Shown in pieces: positions 13,481-20,432 of a stretch of 20,625 nt of DNA. Numbering within the stretch: the stretch's first letter is position 1; every line of letters begins with the position of its first letter. The stretch is from contig QNXS01000038.1 in the NCBI GenBank assembly GCA_003978865.1, positions 1 through 20,625 on the forward strand, given 5' to 3'. The DNA comes from Archaeoglobus sp. (GTDB lineage Archaea > Halobacteriota > Archaeoglobi > Archaeoglobales > Archaeoglobaceae). Below the pieces are notes generated by a model. The model did no database searches. It worked only from the letters and a program-made list of their open reading frames with translations, and was not told the DNA's origin. The translations under genes were made by a program, and so were the position numbers.

Positions 13481-13665
13481 CAGAGCTCGCATGTAGAAAA
13501 TGTAAATTTATAAATATAGACTCCAATGTATGTAGAAACTGCGGCAGCACAGAGCTGACAAAGGAGTGGTACGGATACTTGGTTGTTGTCGATCCAGAAA
13601 AAAGCACCATAGCAAAAAAACTTGGAATAAAGATTCCCGGTAAGTACGCTTTAAAAGTAGGGTAG
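13477..13665 (+). CDS. spt4: Transcription elongation factor Spt4 (RpoE'')
   Basis: Spt4 is the zinc-binding partner of Spt5, which is encoded here at 4675-5136. The 62-residue protein has a zinc ribbon with Cys6, Cys9, Cys19 and Cys22, followed by the conserved EWYGYLVVVDPEKSTIAKKLG segment (about 30-50, split as WYGYLVVVDP and STIAKKLGI), which contacts the Spt5 NGN domain. The start is GTG, overlapping the rpo7 stop. It is 13 bases upstream of the dephospho-CoA kinase gene. Confidence 0.96.
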   Translation: MTELACRKCKFINIDSNVCRNCGSTELTKEWYGYLVVVDPEKSTIAKKLGIKIPGKYALKVG

Positions 13666-13678
13666 TTCAGGTGAGAGA

Positions 13679-14248
13679 ATGCTTAAATTAACAGATAAAC
13701 TCAGAGTTGAGCTAAAAAAACCGTATGGAAATCTTGTTTTTAGCGTGAAAGAAGTAAAAAACCCTGTTGCATGTGTTGGAGATGTTGTAGGCTACACTTT
13801 TCTTTCTTCTGGAATCTTACCAAAAATTCTGATTTTTGATGGAAAAAGTGAAAGAAAGCCCTTTGATAAAGTTGAGGAACTGAAAAATTTGTCTTCCAAC
13901 TACGTACATTTAAAAGCAAGAAATCCGCCGTCTACGATAACGCTCGAGGTTGTTAAAACAATAGGTGAGGCTGTTAGATTGGCAGATAGAGGAAACTTTG
14001 TCAGAATATTTGTGGAAGGTGAAGAAGATTTAACCCTCATTCCTCTAATATGTGCTCTGAGAGAAAATTCAGGTTCAGTCGTTTATGGCCAGCCCAGAGC
14101 GGGTATTGTAGACGTTGAAGTTACTCGCGAGAAAAAACTACTAATACTCCAGCTCTTGGAGCAGATGGTGAGCATTAAACATAACGGTAACAACGGAGAT
14201 GATGTTATTGACACGTGTAGGAGGTGGGTTAATGGAAGTTGTCGTTGA
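13679..14248 (+). CDS. GTP-dependent dephospho-CoA kinase (DUF359)
   Basis: This is the archaeal enzyme for the last step of coenzyme A synthesis, phosphorylating dephospho-CoA with GTP; it is unrelated to bacterial CoaE. Family motifs in this 189-residue protein are VGDVVGYT (33-40), LIFDGKSER with Asp54 (51-59), VEGEEDLTLIPLI (112-124) with its acidic catalytic residues, and VVYGQPRAGIV (134-144). The ATG follows GGTGAGAG. It lies between spt4 and rps24, a frequent archaeal arrangement. Its 3' end overlaps the rps24 start by 17 bases. The role rests on family knowledge; the motifs are clear. Confidence 0.92.
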   Translation: MLKLTDKLRVELKKPYGNLVFSVKEVKNPVACVGDVVGYTFLSSGILPKILIFDGKSERKPFDKVEELKNLSSNYVHLKARNPPSTITLEVVKTIGEAVRLADRGNFVRIFVEGEEDLTLIPLICALRENSGSVVYGQPRAGIVDVEVTREKKLLILQLLEQMVSIKHNGNNGDDVIDTCRRWVNGSCR

Positions 14249-14537
14249 ATCTGAAAAACAGAATCCCCTGCTCAGAAGGAGGGAAGTTCACTTTAGGCTG
14301 AAGTACGATGAGGAGGGAAGAACTCCATCAAGAGCTGATGTTAGACAGAAGATAGCCGGACTTTTTAGTGCAGAAGTAGAGAGGGTCGTTATTGAATATA
14401 TAAAGCCCGAGTTTGGAAAAGCAGAAGCTAAATGCTATGCAAAAATATATGATAGCGTAGAGGACTTGCACAGTATTGAGAGAGAGTACATAATAAAGAG
14501 GAATTTTGGCGTAAACGAATCGGAGACAGGGGGGTGA
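14232..14537 (+). CDS. rps24: 30S ribosomal protein S24e (eS24)
   Basis: eS24 is an archaeal/eukaryotic small-subunit protein. The 101-residue product begins MEVVVESEKQNPLLRRREV, the usual N-terminus, and carries TPSRADVRQKIAGLF and VVIEYIKPEFGKAEAKCYAKIY. I start it at the ATG at 14232, since GGAGGTG lies at 14220-14226 with 5-base spacing. The frame is open to 14199, but that would only add residues inside the upstream gene. It overlaps the dephospho-CoA kinase gene by 17 bases. Its TGA stop lies inside the GGGGGGTGAT ribosome-binding site of the next gene. Confidence 0.97.
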   Translation: MEVVVESEKQNPLLRRREVHFRLKYDEEGRTPSRADVRQKIAGLFSAEVERVVIEYIKPEFGKAEAKCYAKIYDSVEDLHSIEREYIIKRNFGVNESETGG

Positions 14538-14541
14538 TCGA

Positions 14542-14706
14542 TTGTCTAAGGGTTCGGAGTGTGTCTCCAAATTCTACGAGATAAAGGGAGACAAGGTTGT
14601 CAGAAAGAGGAAGTTCTGTCCAAGGTGTGGAGAAGGAGTATTTCTGGCAGAGCATAAAGATAGAAGAACGTGCGGTAAGTGTGGATACACTGAATTTAAG
14701 AAGTAG
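14542..14706 (+). CDS. rps27ae: 30S ribosomal protein S27ae (eS31)
   Basis: eS31 is a small zinc-binding ribosomal protein. This 54-residue frame encodes KGDKVVRKRKFCPRCGEGVF and then LAEHKDRRTCGKCGYTEFKK, with zinc ligands Cys26, Cys29, Cys44 and Cys47. This matches archaeal eS31 almost throughout. The start is TTG at 14542-14544, 3 bases after a GGGGGGTGAT ribosome-binding site that also holds the rps24 stop. There is no ubiquitin fusion, as expected in archaea. It ends the rpo7 operon. Confidence 0.96.
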   Translation: MSKGSECVSKFYEIKGDKVVRKRKFCPRCGEGVFLAEHKDRRTCGKCGYTEFKK

Positions 14707-14758
14707 TTAGAAAATAAGTTATAAAATAAGCTAAATAAAAAATAATTTTTTTAACTTT

Positions 14759-15742
14759 ATGATAAGTCTTGGTATAGAAGGTACAGCATGGAACTTGAGT
14801 GTCGGAGTTGTTAGCGAGAAGGACGTAATTCTCTTAGAAAACGACCCATATATACCTGATAGGGGTGGAATCCATCCCAGAGAGGCTGCCCAGCACCATT
14901 CAGAGAAGATGGGGGCACTTCTCAAAAAAGTTTTTCTGAAACTCAGAGAGACGGGAATTGAACCTGAAGATATTGATATTGTAGCTTTCTCTCAGGGTCC
15001 CGGTATGGGCCCGTGCTTAAGAGTTGTTGCTACCGCTGCAAGAGTTCTTGCTCTAAAACTTGGAAAGCCCCTTGTTGGTGTCAACCATTGTTTAGCTCAC
15101 GTTGAGGTTGGAAGATGGATATGCAAGGCAAAAAATCCAGTAACTCTTTATGTAAGTGGAGGAAACAGTCAGGTAATAGCGAGAAAAGGAAAATATAGGG
15201 TTTTTGGAGAAACTCTTGACATAGGTATAGGGAATGCAATAGACAAACTTGCAAGATACATGGGATTGAAACACCCCGGAGGCCCAAGAATAGAAAAACT
15301 TGCTAAGAAAGGTAAGAACTACTATGAACTGCCCTACGTCGTTAAGGGCATGGATTTTTCGTTTAGCGGTCTTGTTACAGCTGCTAAAAAACTGTATGAT
15401 TCTGGAATACCTGCAGAGGATGTTGCATACAGTTTTCAGGAAACAGCCTTTGCTATGCTTGTTGAGGTTACTGAAAGAGCTCTGGCTTATCTCAACCTCG
15501 ATGAAGTCTTAATTGCAGGAGGTGTGGGAGCAAACAGCAGACTTAGAGAAATGTTGGAAGTTATGTGCGAAGATAGGAGTGCCAAGTTTTATTCTCCTCC
15601 AAAAGAACTTCTTGGAGACAATGGAGCGATGATAGCCTACACCGGACTTTTGATGTATTCCTGCGGATTTGAAACGTCCGTGGAAGATTCTAAGATAAAG
15701 CCAGATTTTAGAATAGATGAAGTTGAAGTGCTGTGGGATTGA
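14759..15742 (+). CDS. kae1: tRNA N6-threonylcarbamoyltransferase Kae1 (KEOPS)
   Basis: Kae1 is the catalytic subunit of KEOPS. It transfers threonylcarbamoyl to A37 of ANN-decoding tRNAs to make t6A. The 327-residue protein has the ASKHA-fold motifs: the phosphate loop GIEGTAWNLSVGVV (5-18), the metal-binding NHCLAH with His110 and His114, YVSGGNSQV (131-139), the third ligand Asp287 in LLGDNGAMIAY, and AGGVGANSRLREML (253-266). It ends at the normal Kae1 length, so it is not fused to the Bud32 kinase as in some archaea, and no bud32 follows. No ribosome-binding site precedes the ATG. AT-rich CTAAATAAAA at 14731-14740 is about 25 bases upstream, so the mRNA may be leaderless or nearly so. 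Confidence 0.96.
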   Translation: MISLGIEGTAWNLSVGVVSEKDVILLENDPYIPDRGGIHPREAAQHHSEKMGALLKKVFLKLRETGIEPEDIDIVAFSQGPGMGPCLRVVATAARVLALKLGKPLVGVNHCLAHVEVGRWICKAKNPVTLYVSGGNSQVIARKGKYRVFGETLDIGIGNAIDKLARYMGLKHPGGPRIEKLAKKGKNYYELPYVVKGMDFSFSGLVTAAKKLYDSGIPAEDVAYSFQETAFAMLVEVTERALAYLNLDEVLIAGGVGANSRLREMLEVMCEDRSAKFYSPPKELLGDNGAMIAYTGLLMYSCGFETSVEDSKIKPDFRIDEVEVLWD

Positions 15743-15810
15743 TTTAACCAGCAAAAACGAATTGCAAAATTAACGCAAATAATTTTAACAACATCTTACG
15801 CCTATGAACG

Positions 15811-17244
15811 ATGCTGTCTCCAATAGAAGTTACGCTAATTAAAGAGCTTGGAAAGGGTAAGTACAGTGTGGATGAAGCTGCAAAAAAAGCTGGAATTAAG
15901 AGAGATACAGTTCTAAAAGCGTCTTACTTGCTTCAGGAGAAAGGCTATGCTGAAGTAATAACTGAGGTAACAAGAAGGTACTTTCTAACTGATGAAGGTA
16001 AAATGTATCTTGACAGAGGTTTGCCTGAAGAAAAGCTTGTAAAATTGCTTGAAGACACAAATGATATAAAAGAATTACAGCAAAAAATGGGAAAGGTTGA
16101 GTTTGGTATTGCTCTTGGCTGGCTGAGGAAAAAAGGGGCTGTAGAGATAAGAGATGGAAAAATAAAACTTGTTAAAAAACCGGAATTCAAGGAAAAAGAG
16201 TGGTTAAGAGCTATAGCTGAAGGTAAAAAAATTGGAGAGAATGAATTAAAAACACTTTTAAAAAGAAAATTGATCGACTTTGATGAGGATAAAGAGATAT
16301 ATGTTTTAATAAAAGATGTGCCAGAAGTTGAGATATGTGAGTACATTTCAGATTTAACACCGGAATTAATAAAATCCGGTAAGTGGAAAAATAAAAAATT
16401 TTTGAAGTACGATATTGGAGTTCCAGCAAAAGATATTTTTGCTTCAAAACTTCATCCTTACGAGAGAATAATCAGGGAATGTAGAAGAATATTTCTTGAA
16501 ATGGGGTTTACTGAAATAAAGGGAAACTACATTCAGCCAGCTTTCTGGAACTTTGACGCTTTGTTTCAGCCACAGGATCATCCAGCAAGAGACATGCAGG
16601 ATACTTTCTATCTTGAAAAGTATGTAGGGCTGAATAAAGAGCTGGAGGACAGTTATGTGGAAAGAGTTAGAGAAACACATGAAAACGGGTGGATTACTGG
16701 TTCTACGGGATGGGGTGGAAAGTGGGATTTCAACAAGGCAAGACAACTCGTTTTAAGGACGCATACAACCGCAATAACCATACATTACTTAGCTCTAAAT
16801 CCAGAACCACCGGTGAAGGCTTTCTGCATAGATAGAGTTTATAGAAGGGAAACTATAGATTCCACACACTTACCAGAATTTGATCAGCTTGAAGGTGTTG
16901 TTCTCGATAGAGGTGTTGGTTTTAAACACCTGCTCGGAATGCTCAGGGAATTTTTTATAAAAATGGGATTTGAAGATGTCAGATTCAGGCCGGGATACTT
17001 TCCTTATACAGAACCAAGTGTAGAGCCAGAAGTTTATGTGGAGGAACTGGGCTGGATAGAGCTCGGAGGTGCTGGAATTTTTAGAAAAGAAGTAACTGAA
17101 CCCTTGGGAATAAAAGGAAAAGTCCTTGCTTGGGGTCTTGGAATTGGTAGGCTTGCGATGCTTCGCTTAGGCATGAAAGATCTAAGAAAGCTTTATCAGC
17201 CCGACTTGGGCTGGCTTAGGGATTGTCCGGTTGTTAGGCGATAA
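15811..17244 (+). CDS. pheS: Phenylalanine--tRNA ligase alpha subunit
   Basis: PheS is the catalytic subunit of the (alpha-beta)2 enzyme that charges tRNA-Phe. The 477-residue protein has an archaeal/eukaryotic-type N-terminus with winged-helix modules (about 1-180; AAKKAGIKRDTVLKASYLL). Its class II catalytic domain has ALFQPQDHPARDMQDTFYL (250-268), GSTGWGGKWDFNKARQ (297-312), FCIDRVYRRETIDSTHLPEF (338-357, motif 2) and the motif 3 GLGIGRLAMLRLGM near 447-460. The ATG at 15811 has no ribosome-binding site. A weak AT box, ATAATTTTAA, is centred about 27 bases before it, so it is probably leaderless. An ATG 7 bases upstream is in another frame. It is separated from pheT by a shortened ATPase gene. 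Confidence 0.96.
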   Translation: MLSPIEVTLIKELGKGKYSVDEAAKKAGIKRDTVLKASYLLQEKGYAEVITEVTRRYFLTDEGKMYLDRGLPEEKLVKLLEDTNDIKELQQKMGKVEFGIALGWLRKKGAVEIRDGKIKLVKKPEFKEKEWLRAIAEGKKIGENELKTLLKRKLIDFDEDKEIYVLIKDVPEVEICEYISDLTPELIKSGKWKNKKFLKYDIGVPAKDIFASKLHPYERIIRECRRIFLEMGFTEIKGNYIQPAFWNFDALFQPQDHPARDMQDTFYLEKYVGLNKELEDSYVERVRETHENGWITGSTGWGGKWDFNKARQLVLRTHTTAITIHYLALNPEPPVKAFCIDRVYRRETIDSTHLPEFDQLEGVVLDRGVGFKHLLGMLREFFIKMGFEDVRFRPGYFPYTEPSVEPEVYVEELGWIELGGAGIFRKEVTEPLGIKGKVLAWGLGIGRLAMLRLGMKDLRKLYQPDLGWLRDCPVVRR

Positions 17245-17286
17245 GTTTTTTTAAACACTAAATTTTAGTTAATTTGGGTGCTAAAA

Positions 17287-17997
17287 ATGCAACAAATAAA
17301 TTACGTAAAGATTAAAAACTATAAATGTCTTAAAGAATTTGAGTTTGAACCGGGCAGGATAAACATACTTGTCGGTAGAAACAATACTGGAAAATCTTCG
17401 GTTTTGGAGGCTATAGGTTTGATAATGTCATCTTTAAATGATTTTAAGGACTCAATGGAGAACAATTTAATATCAATCGTTATAAGAGGTGAAGATAATT
17501 TGCACGGCTTTAAGATACAACTACCGTTGAAGTATCTTATAGATAGTGAAGAAAATAAATCGGAAATCCTGCTTAAAAAAGAAGATAACAATCTGAAACT
17601 GTATATTGAATACCTTAAGGAAGGTTATCCAGAATCGGATATAAGTAATGATATAAGTAATTGTTTTGTTGAATACATCGATGATTTAGCCAGAGAGAGA
17701 AAAAAAATAAAATATGAGGAAATTTTAAAAAAGCTGGAGAATGTAATTGAATCAGAGATAGAAAAAATATTTAATAAACTGATTAATGCTGAGAAAGTAT
17801 TTTTTAGCACGTATTTGAATAATGAAATATTACGGGCTTTCTGCTTGTTTGCGACGGTTGGACATCATACATTTATCAAAAAAATATCTGTTGATATGTC
17901 GCCCATTTTTGACGAAGATATTAGCTACGAGACACTAAGCTACGAAGATGCAAGATTTGAAATCAAAGAGATCAAAGCCGATTTAAGGGGGGCTTAG
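17287..17997 (+). pseudogene. Shortened AAA/OLD-like ATPase lacking Walker B
   Basis: The 236-residue frame opens like an AAA_15/AAA_21 (OLD- or RecF-like) ATPase: YVKIKNYKCLKEFEFEPGRI, then the Walker A loop GRNNTGKSS (30-38) and VLEAIGLIMSSL. The middle is lysine- and glutamate-rich and helical. I find no ABC-type signature, no Walker B hhhhDE and no downstream histidine switch. The last residues, EIKEIKADLRGA, resemble the C-terminal end of full-length members, so an internal deletion is likely. A 12-base tandem duplication (17638-17661) lies inside it. I start it at the ATG at 17287, with GGGTG at 17276-17280; GTG at 17278 is inside that site. It looks more AT-rich than its neighbours and splits pheS from pheT, suggesting insertion followed by decay. 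A functional shortened protein is not excluded. Confidence 0.65.
17638..17661 (+). repeat. 12-bp in-frame tandem duplication in the ATPase remnant
   Basis: GATATAAGTAAT occurs twice in direct succession and encodes DISN-DISN. It is an exact two-copy repeat, most simply a slippage event. Confidence 0.85.
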
Positions 17998-17998
17998 C

Positions 17999-18073
17999 TT
18001 GGAAAAACTAAAAGATTATGAATTGTTTAAAAAACTAATTGAATTGATAAGGGGGGATTTAGTATGCCAGTAG
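17999..18073 (+). pseudogene. Truncated 24-codon reading frame before pheT
   Basis: A TTG at 17999, preceded by a strong AAGGGGGG site at 17984-17991, opens a frame encoding MEKLKDYELFKKLIELIRG, then DLVCQ and a stop that overlaps the pheT start by 10 bases. The good ribosome-binding site and the helical N-terminus suggest the remaining head of a second gene that once followed the ATPase. It could instead act as a short coupling frame that brings ribosomes to pheT. Only one Phe codon is present, so it is not a classical attenuator peptide. Confidence 0.4.
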
Positions 18074-19707
18074 TCACACTCCACTGGGAAGAACTCGAAA
18101 GACTTGTGGGAGCGGATAGAGAAACAATTCTTGCTAAGCTACCGATGATAGGCTGTGACATCGAAAGAGTTGACGAGGAACATATTGATGTAGAGTTTTT
18201 CCCGAACAGACCGGATCTATACAGCGTGGAGGGTGTTGCGAGAGCTCTTAGAGGATTTCTTGGTATAGAAACTGGATACAAGCACTACGAAGTAAAACAA
18301 TCAAACTGGAAGATATTAGTTGATGAGTGCGTAAAGTCGGTTAGACCAAGAATATGTGGGTGCGTTGTTAGAAGGCTGGAGATAACAGATGAAGTTATAA
18401 GATCACTGATGGAAGTTCAGGAAGACCTACACTGGACGATAGGCAGAAACAGAAGGAAAATGGCAATAGGAGTACACGATCTGAGAGTACTTGAATTTCC
18501 GCTGAGATACACAACAGTCGATGAGTCTTTCTCATTCATTCCGCTTGATTTTGAAGAGGAAATGAGTGTGAAAGAAATACTCGAGAAACATCCTAAAGGA
18601 AAGGCATACAGCTTTATCCTTGAAGGTTACAGTAGATACCCTATAATCCTCGATTCCAATGGTGAGGTCGTTTCCCTGCCTCCGATAATAAATGCAAACA
18701 GAACAAGACTGACAGAAAAAACGACAGACATATTTATAGATGTTACTGGTTTCGACAAAAACGTTGACAGGGCGATAAATATTCTTGCGACCATGCTTGC
18801 AGACAGGGGAGGATTAGTAGAGAGTGTTGAAGTGATTTATCCGGACAGCCCTGAAATAACCCCTGATCTGTCACCTTCAAAAACAAACGTTGATATAGAA
18901 GAGGTGGAGTCACTGCTTGGTTTTAAACTCAGTGAGGGAGAAATAATCTCGGCACTGGAAAAAATGAGGTACGGTGTTAATGTCAAAGATGGGTACTTCG
19001 AAGTACTCGTTCCACCTTATAGAGCGGATATAATGCATTCGTGGGATGTGATAGAAGACATCGCAATAGGTTACGGGTATGACAGGATAGTTCCCGATTA
19101 TCCGAGAACAGCTACAGTTGGAAAAACTCACAACTGGAACGAGCTCAGAGACATAGTTAGAGAGGTGATGATAGGACTCGGCTACATGGAAGTTATAACA
19201 TTTACCCTGACGAGTGAGAAAGTCCAGTACAGCTACATGAGAAGAAAGAAGCCTGAAGCGTGGAAGTTCTACACACCGGTAATGCATCCGCTCAATGAAG
19301 AACACAGAATACTGAGAACAAACATTCTTCCGAAACTTCTTGAAGTTCTATCGGCAAATGTCCATTATCCACTACCTCAGAGAATATTTGAAGTGGGGGA
19401 TGTTGTAATAAACATGGAAAACAAACTCAATCTATCTGCCTGTTCAACTCATGCAAGGGCAAACTTTTCGGAAGTCAGAAGTCTGGTTCAGGCAGTAATG
19501 CGCGAACTTGACCTGAGCTGGAGCGTTAAAGAGTGCGATGACGGAGCATTTATAGAGGGAAGATGTGCAGAGATAGTTGTGGATGGACTGAAAGTTGGTG
19601 TCTTTGGGGAAATTCATCCCGAAGTTCTTGAAAATTTTGGAATTCCCAACCCGACTGTTGGATTTGAGCTTGATTTAAGTATGCTCAACACGGGCGAACT
19701 TATTTAG
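18064..19707 (+). CDS. pheT: Phenylalanine--tRNA ligase beta subunit
   Basis: PheT binds tRNA-Phe and edits mischarged tyrosine through its B3/B4 domain. The 547-residue length is the archaeal/eukaryotic short form, without the bacterial N-terminal EMAP-like domain. Recognisable segments are FFPNRPDLYSVEGVARALRG (about 44-63), RTRLTEKTTDIFIDVTG in the editing domain, PPYRADIMHSWDVIEDIAIG (B5 domain, about 318-337) and HPLNEEHRILRTNILPKLLE in the catalytic-like domain. It ends near PTVGFELDLSML. The ATG follows AGGGGGGAT by 5-6 bases, and that site lies within the short frame before it. The gene follows the ATPase remnant and precedes ogg2 by 12 bases. Confidence 0.96.
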   Translation: MPVVTLHWEELERLVGADRETILAKLPMIGCDIERVDEEHIDVEFFPNRPDLYSVEGVARALRGFLGIETGYKHYEVKQSNWKILVDECVKSVRPRICGCVVRRLEITDEVIRSLMEVQEDLHWTIGRNRRKMAIGVHDLRVLEFPLRYTTVDESFSFIPLDFEEEMSVKEILEKHPKGKAYSFILEGYSRYPIILDSNGEVVSLPPIINANRTRLTEKTTDIFIDVTGFDKNVDRAINILATMLADRGGLVESVEVIYPDSPEITPDLSPSKTNVDIEEVESLLGFKLSEGEIISALEKMRYGVNVKDGYFEVLVPPYRADIMHSWDVIEDIAIGYGYDRIVPDYPRTATVGKTHNWNELRDIVREVMIGLGYMEVITFTLTSEKVQYSYMRRKKPEAWKFYTPVMHPLNEEHRILRTNILPKLLEVLSANVHYPLPQRIFEVGDVVINMENKLNLSACSTHARANFSEVRSLVQAVMRELDLSWSVKECDDGAFIEGRCAEIVVDGLKVGVFGEIHPEVLENFGIPNPTVGFELDLSMLNTGELI

Positions 19708-19719
19708 CGGGTTTTACAA

Positions 19720-20376
19720 ATGCTTTCGAATACAGAACTTTTGAACAGAATACAGCAGAGAATAAAGGAGTTTGAGAGACTTGGAGAGGGAACTACATTT
19801 TTTGATTTTAGACCATTTCTTGATTTAAAGCTAAAGGCGACAATAAAGGGTGAACTTCTGTTTTGTATATCAACTGCAAATTCCTCCGCAAGATCAGGAT
19901 TGGTTTTTCAGAGCTTACTGGAACCAAAGCTTTTGGGAAGTATTGAAGTGAATAAAGAAGAACTGGAGAAACTAATGCGCTTAGCTGGAGTGAGATTTTA
20001 TCGTAAGAAGTCCAGATATGCTGTAAAGGCACTCAAGAACTTTAACGTTGTGAAAACGGCTTTGAAAAAAGATTCTCTCAATGCAAGAGAATATCTGGTC
20101 AAAAAAATTGATGGAATAGGTTATAAAGAAGCAAGCCACTTCCTCAGGAATGTAGGCAGAAAAGATGTTGCTATACTTGACAGGCATGTGGTGGGGTGGA
20201 TATACGATAAACTATACGATAAACTATCTTTTGATAGCCTTCCCAAGACATTGACTTCAAAAAAGTATAGAATTCTTGAAGAAACATTAAGAGAAATTGC
20301 CAGAATCAAAGGTATCACTCTTGCTGAGCTTGATCTGTTGCTCTGGTACGAAAAGACAGGAAAAGTTTTGAAGTAA
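19720..20376 (+). CDS. ogg: 8-oxoguanine DNA glycosylase/AP lyase, Ogg2 family
   Basis: Ogg2 removes 8-oxoguanine and cleaves the resulting AP site. In this 218-residue protein the helix-hairpin-helix with catalytic lysine is DGIGYKEASHFLRNVG (131-146; Lys136), and the catalytic aspartate is Asp154 in AILDRHVVGWI. The 18-residue spacing between them is that of the M. jannaschii enzyme. The N-terminal helical half contains LLFCISTANSSARSG (46-60). A 12-base tandem duplication gives YDKLYDKL at 162-169, just after the catalytic loop. The ATG at 19720 has only a weak GCGGG upstream. It is 12 bases from pheT, so it is probably cotranscribed with it. Confidence 0.95.
   Translation: MLSNTELLNRIQQRIKEFERLGEGTTFFDFRPFLDLKLKATIKGELLFCISTANSSARSGLVFQSLLEPKLLGSIEVNKEELEKLMRLAGVRFYRKKSRYAVKALKNFNVVKTALKKDSLNAREYLVKKIDGIGYKEASHFLRNVGRKDVAILDRHVVGWIYDKLYDKLSFDSLPKTLTSKKYRILEETLREIARIKGITLAELDLLLWYEKTGKVLK
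20201..20224 (+). repeat. 12-bp in-frame tandem duplication in ogg
   Basis: TATACGATAAAC occurs twice in direct succession and encodes YDKL-YDKL. It lies just downstream of the catalytic Asp154 codon. One copy is probably ancestral. Confidence 0.85.
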
Positions 20377-20401
20377 ATTGATTGAGCTGAGGCACTCCAA
20401 A

Positions 20402-20411
20402 CTTTTTAAAA
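20402..20411 (+). promoter_or_regulatory. TATA-like box for the SpoIIM-like gene
   Basis: CTTTTTAAAA is centred about 27 bases before the ATG at 20433, and no ribosome-binding site is present. This fits a leaderless mRNA. Confidence 0.45.
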
Positions 20412-20432
20412 CCTCGAGGTAACTTCTTGAAT

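Noticed and set aside
17999..18073. Phenylalanine attenuator leader peptide for pheT
   Set aside because: Only one Phe codon is present, and no paired terminator and antiterminator stems are visible.
18910..19305. 131-codon minus-strand frame inside pheT
   Set aside because: It is antisense to a conserved part of pheT and has no recognisable domain.
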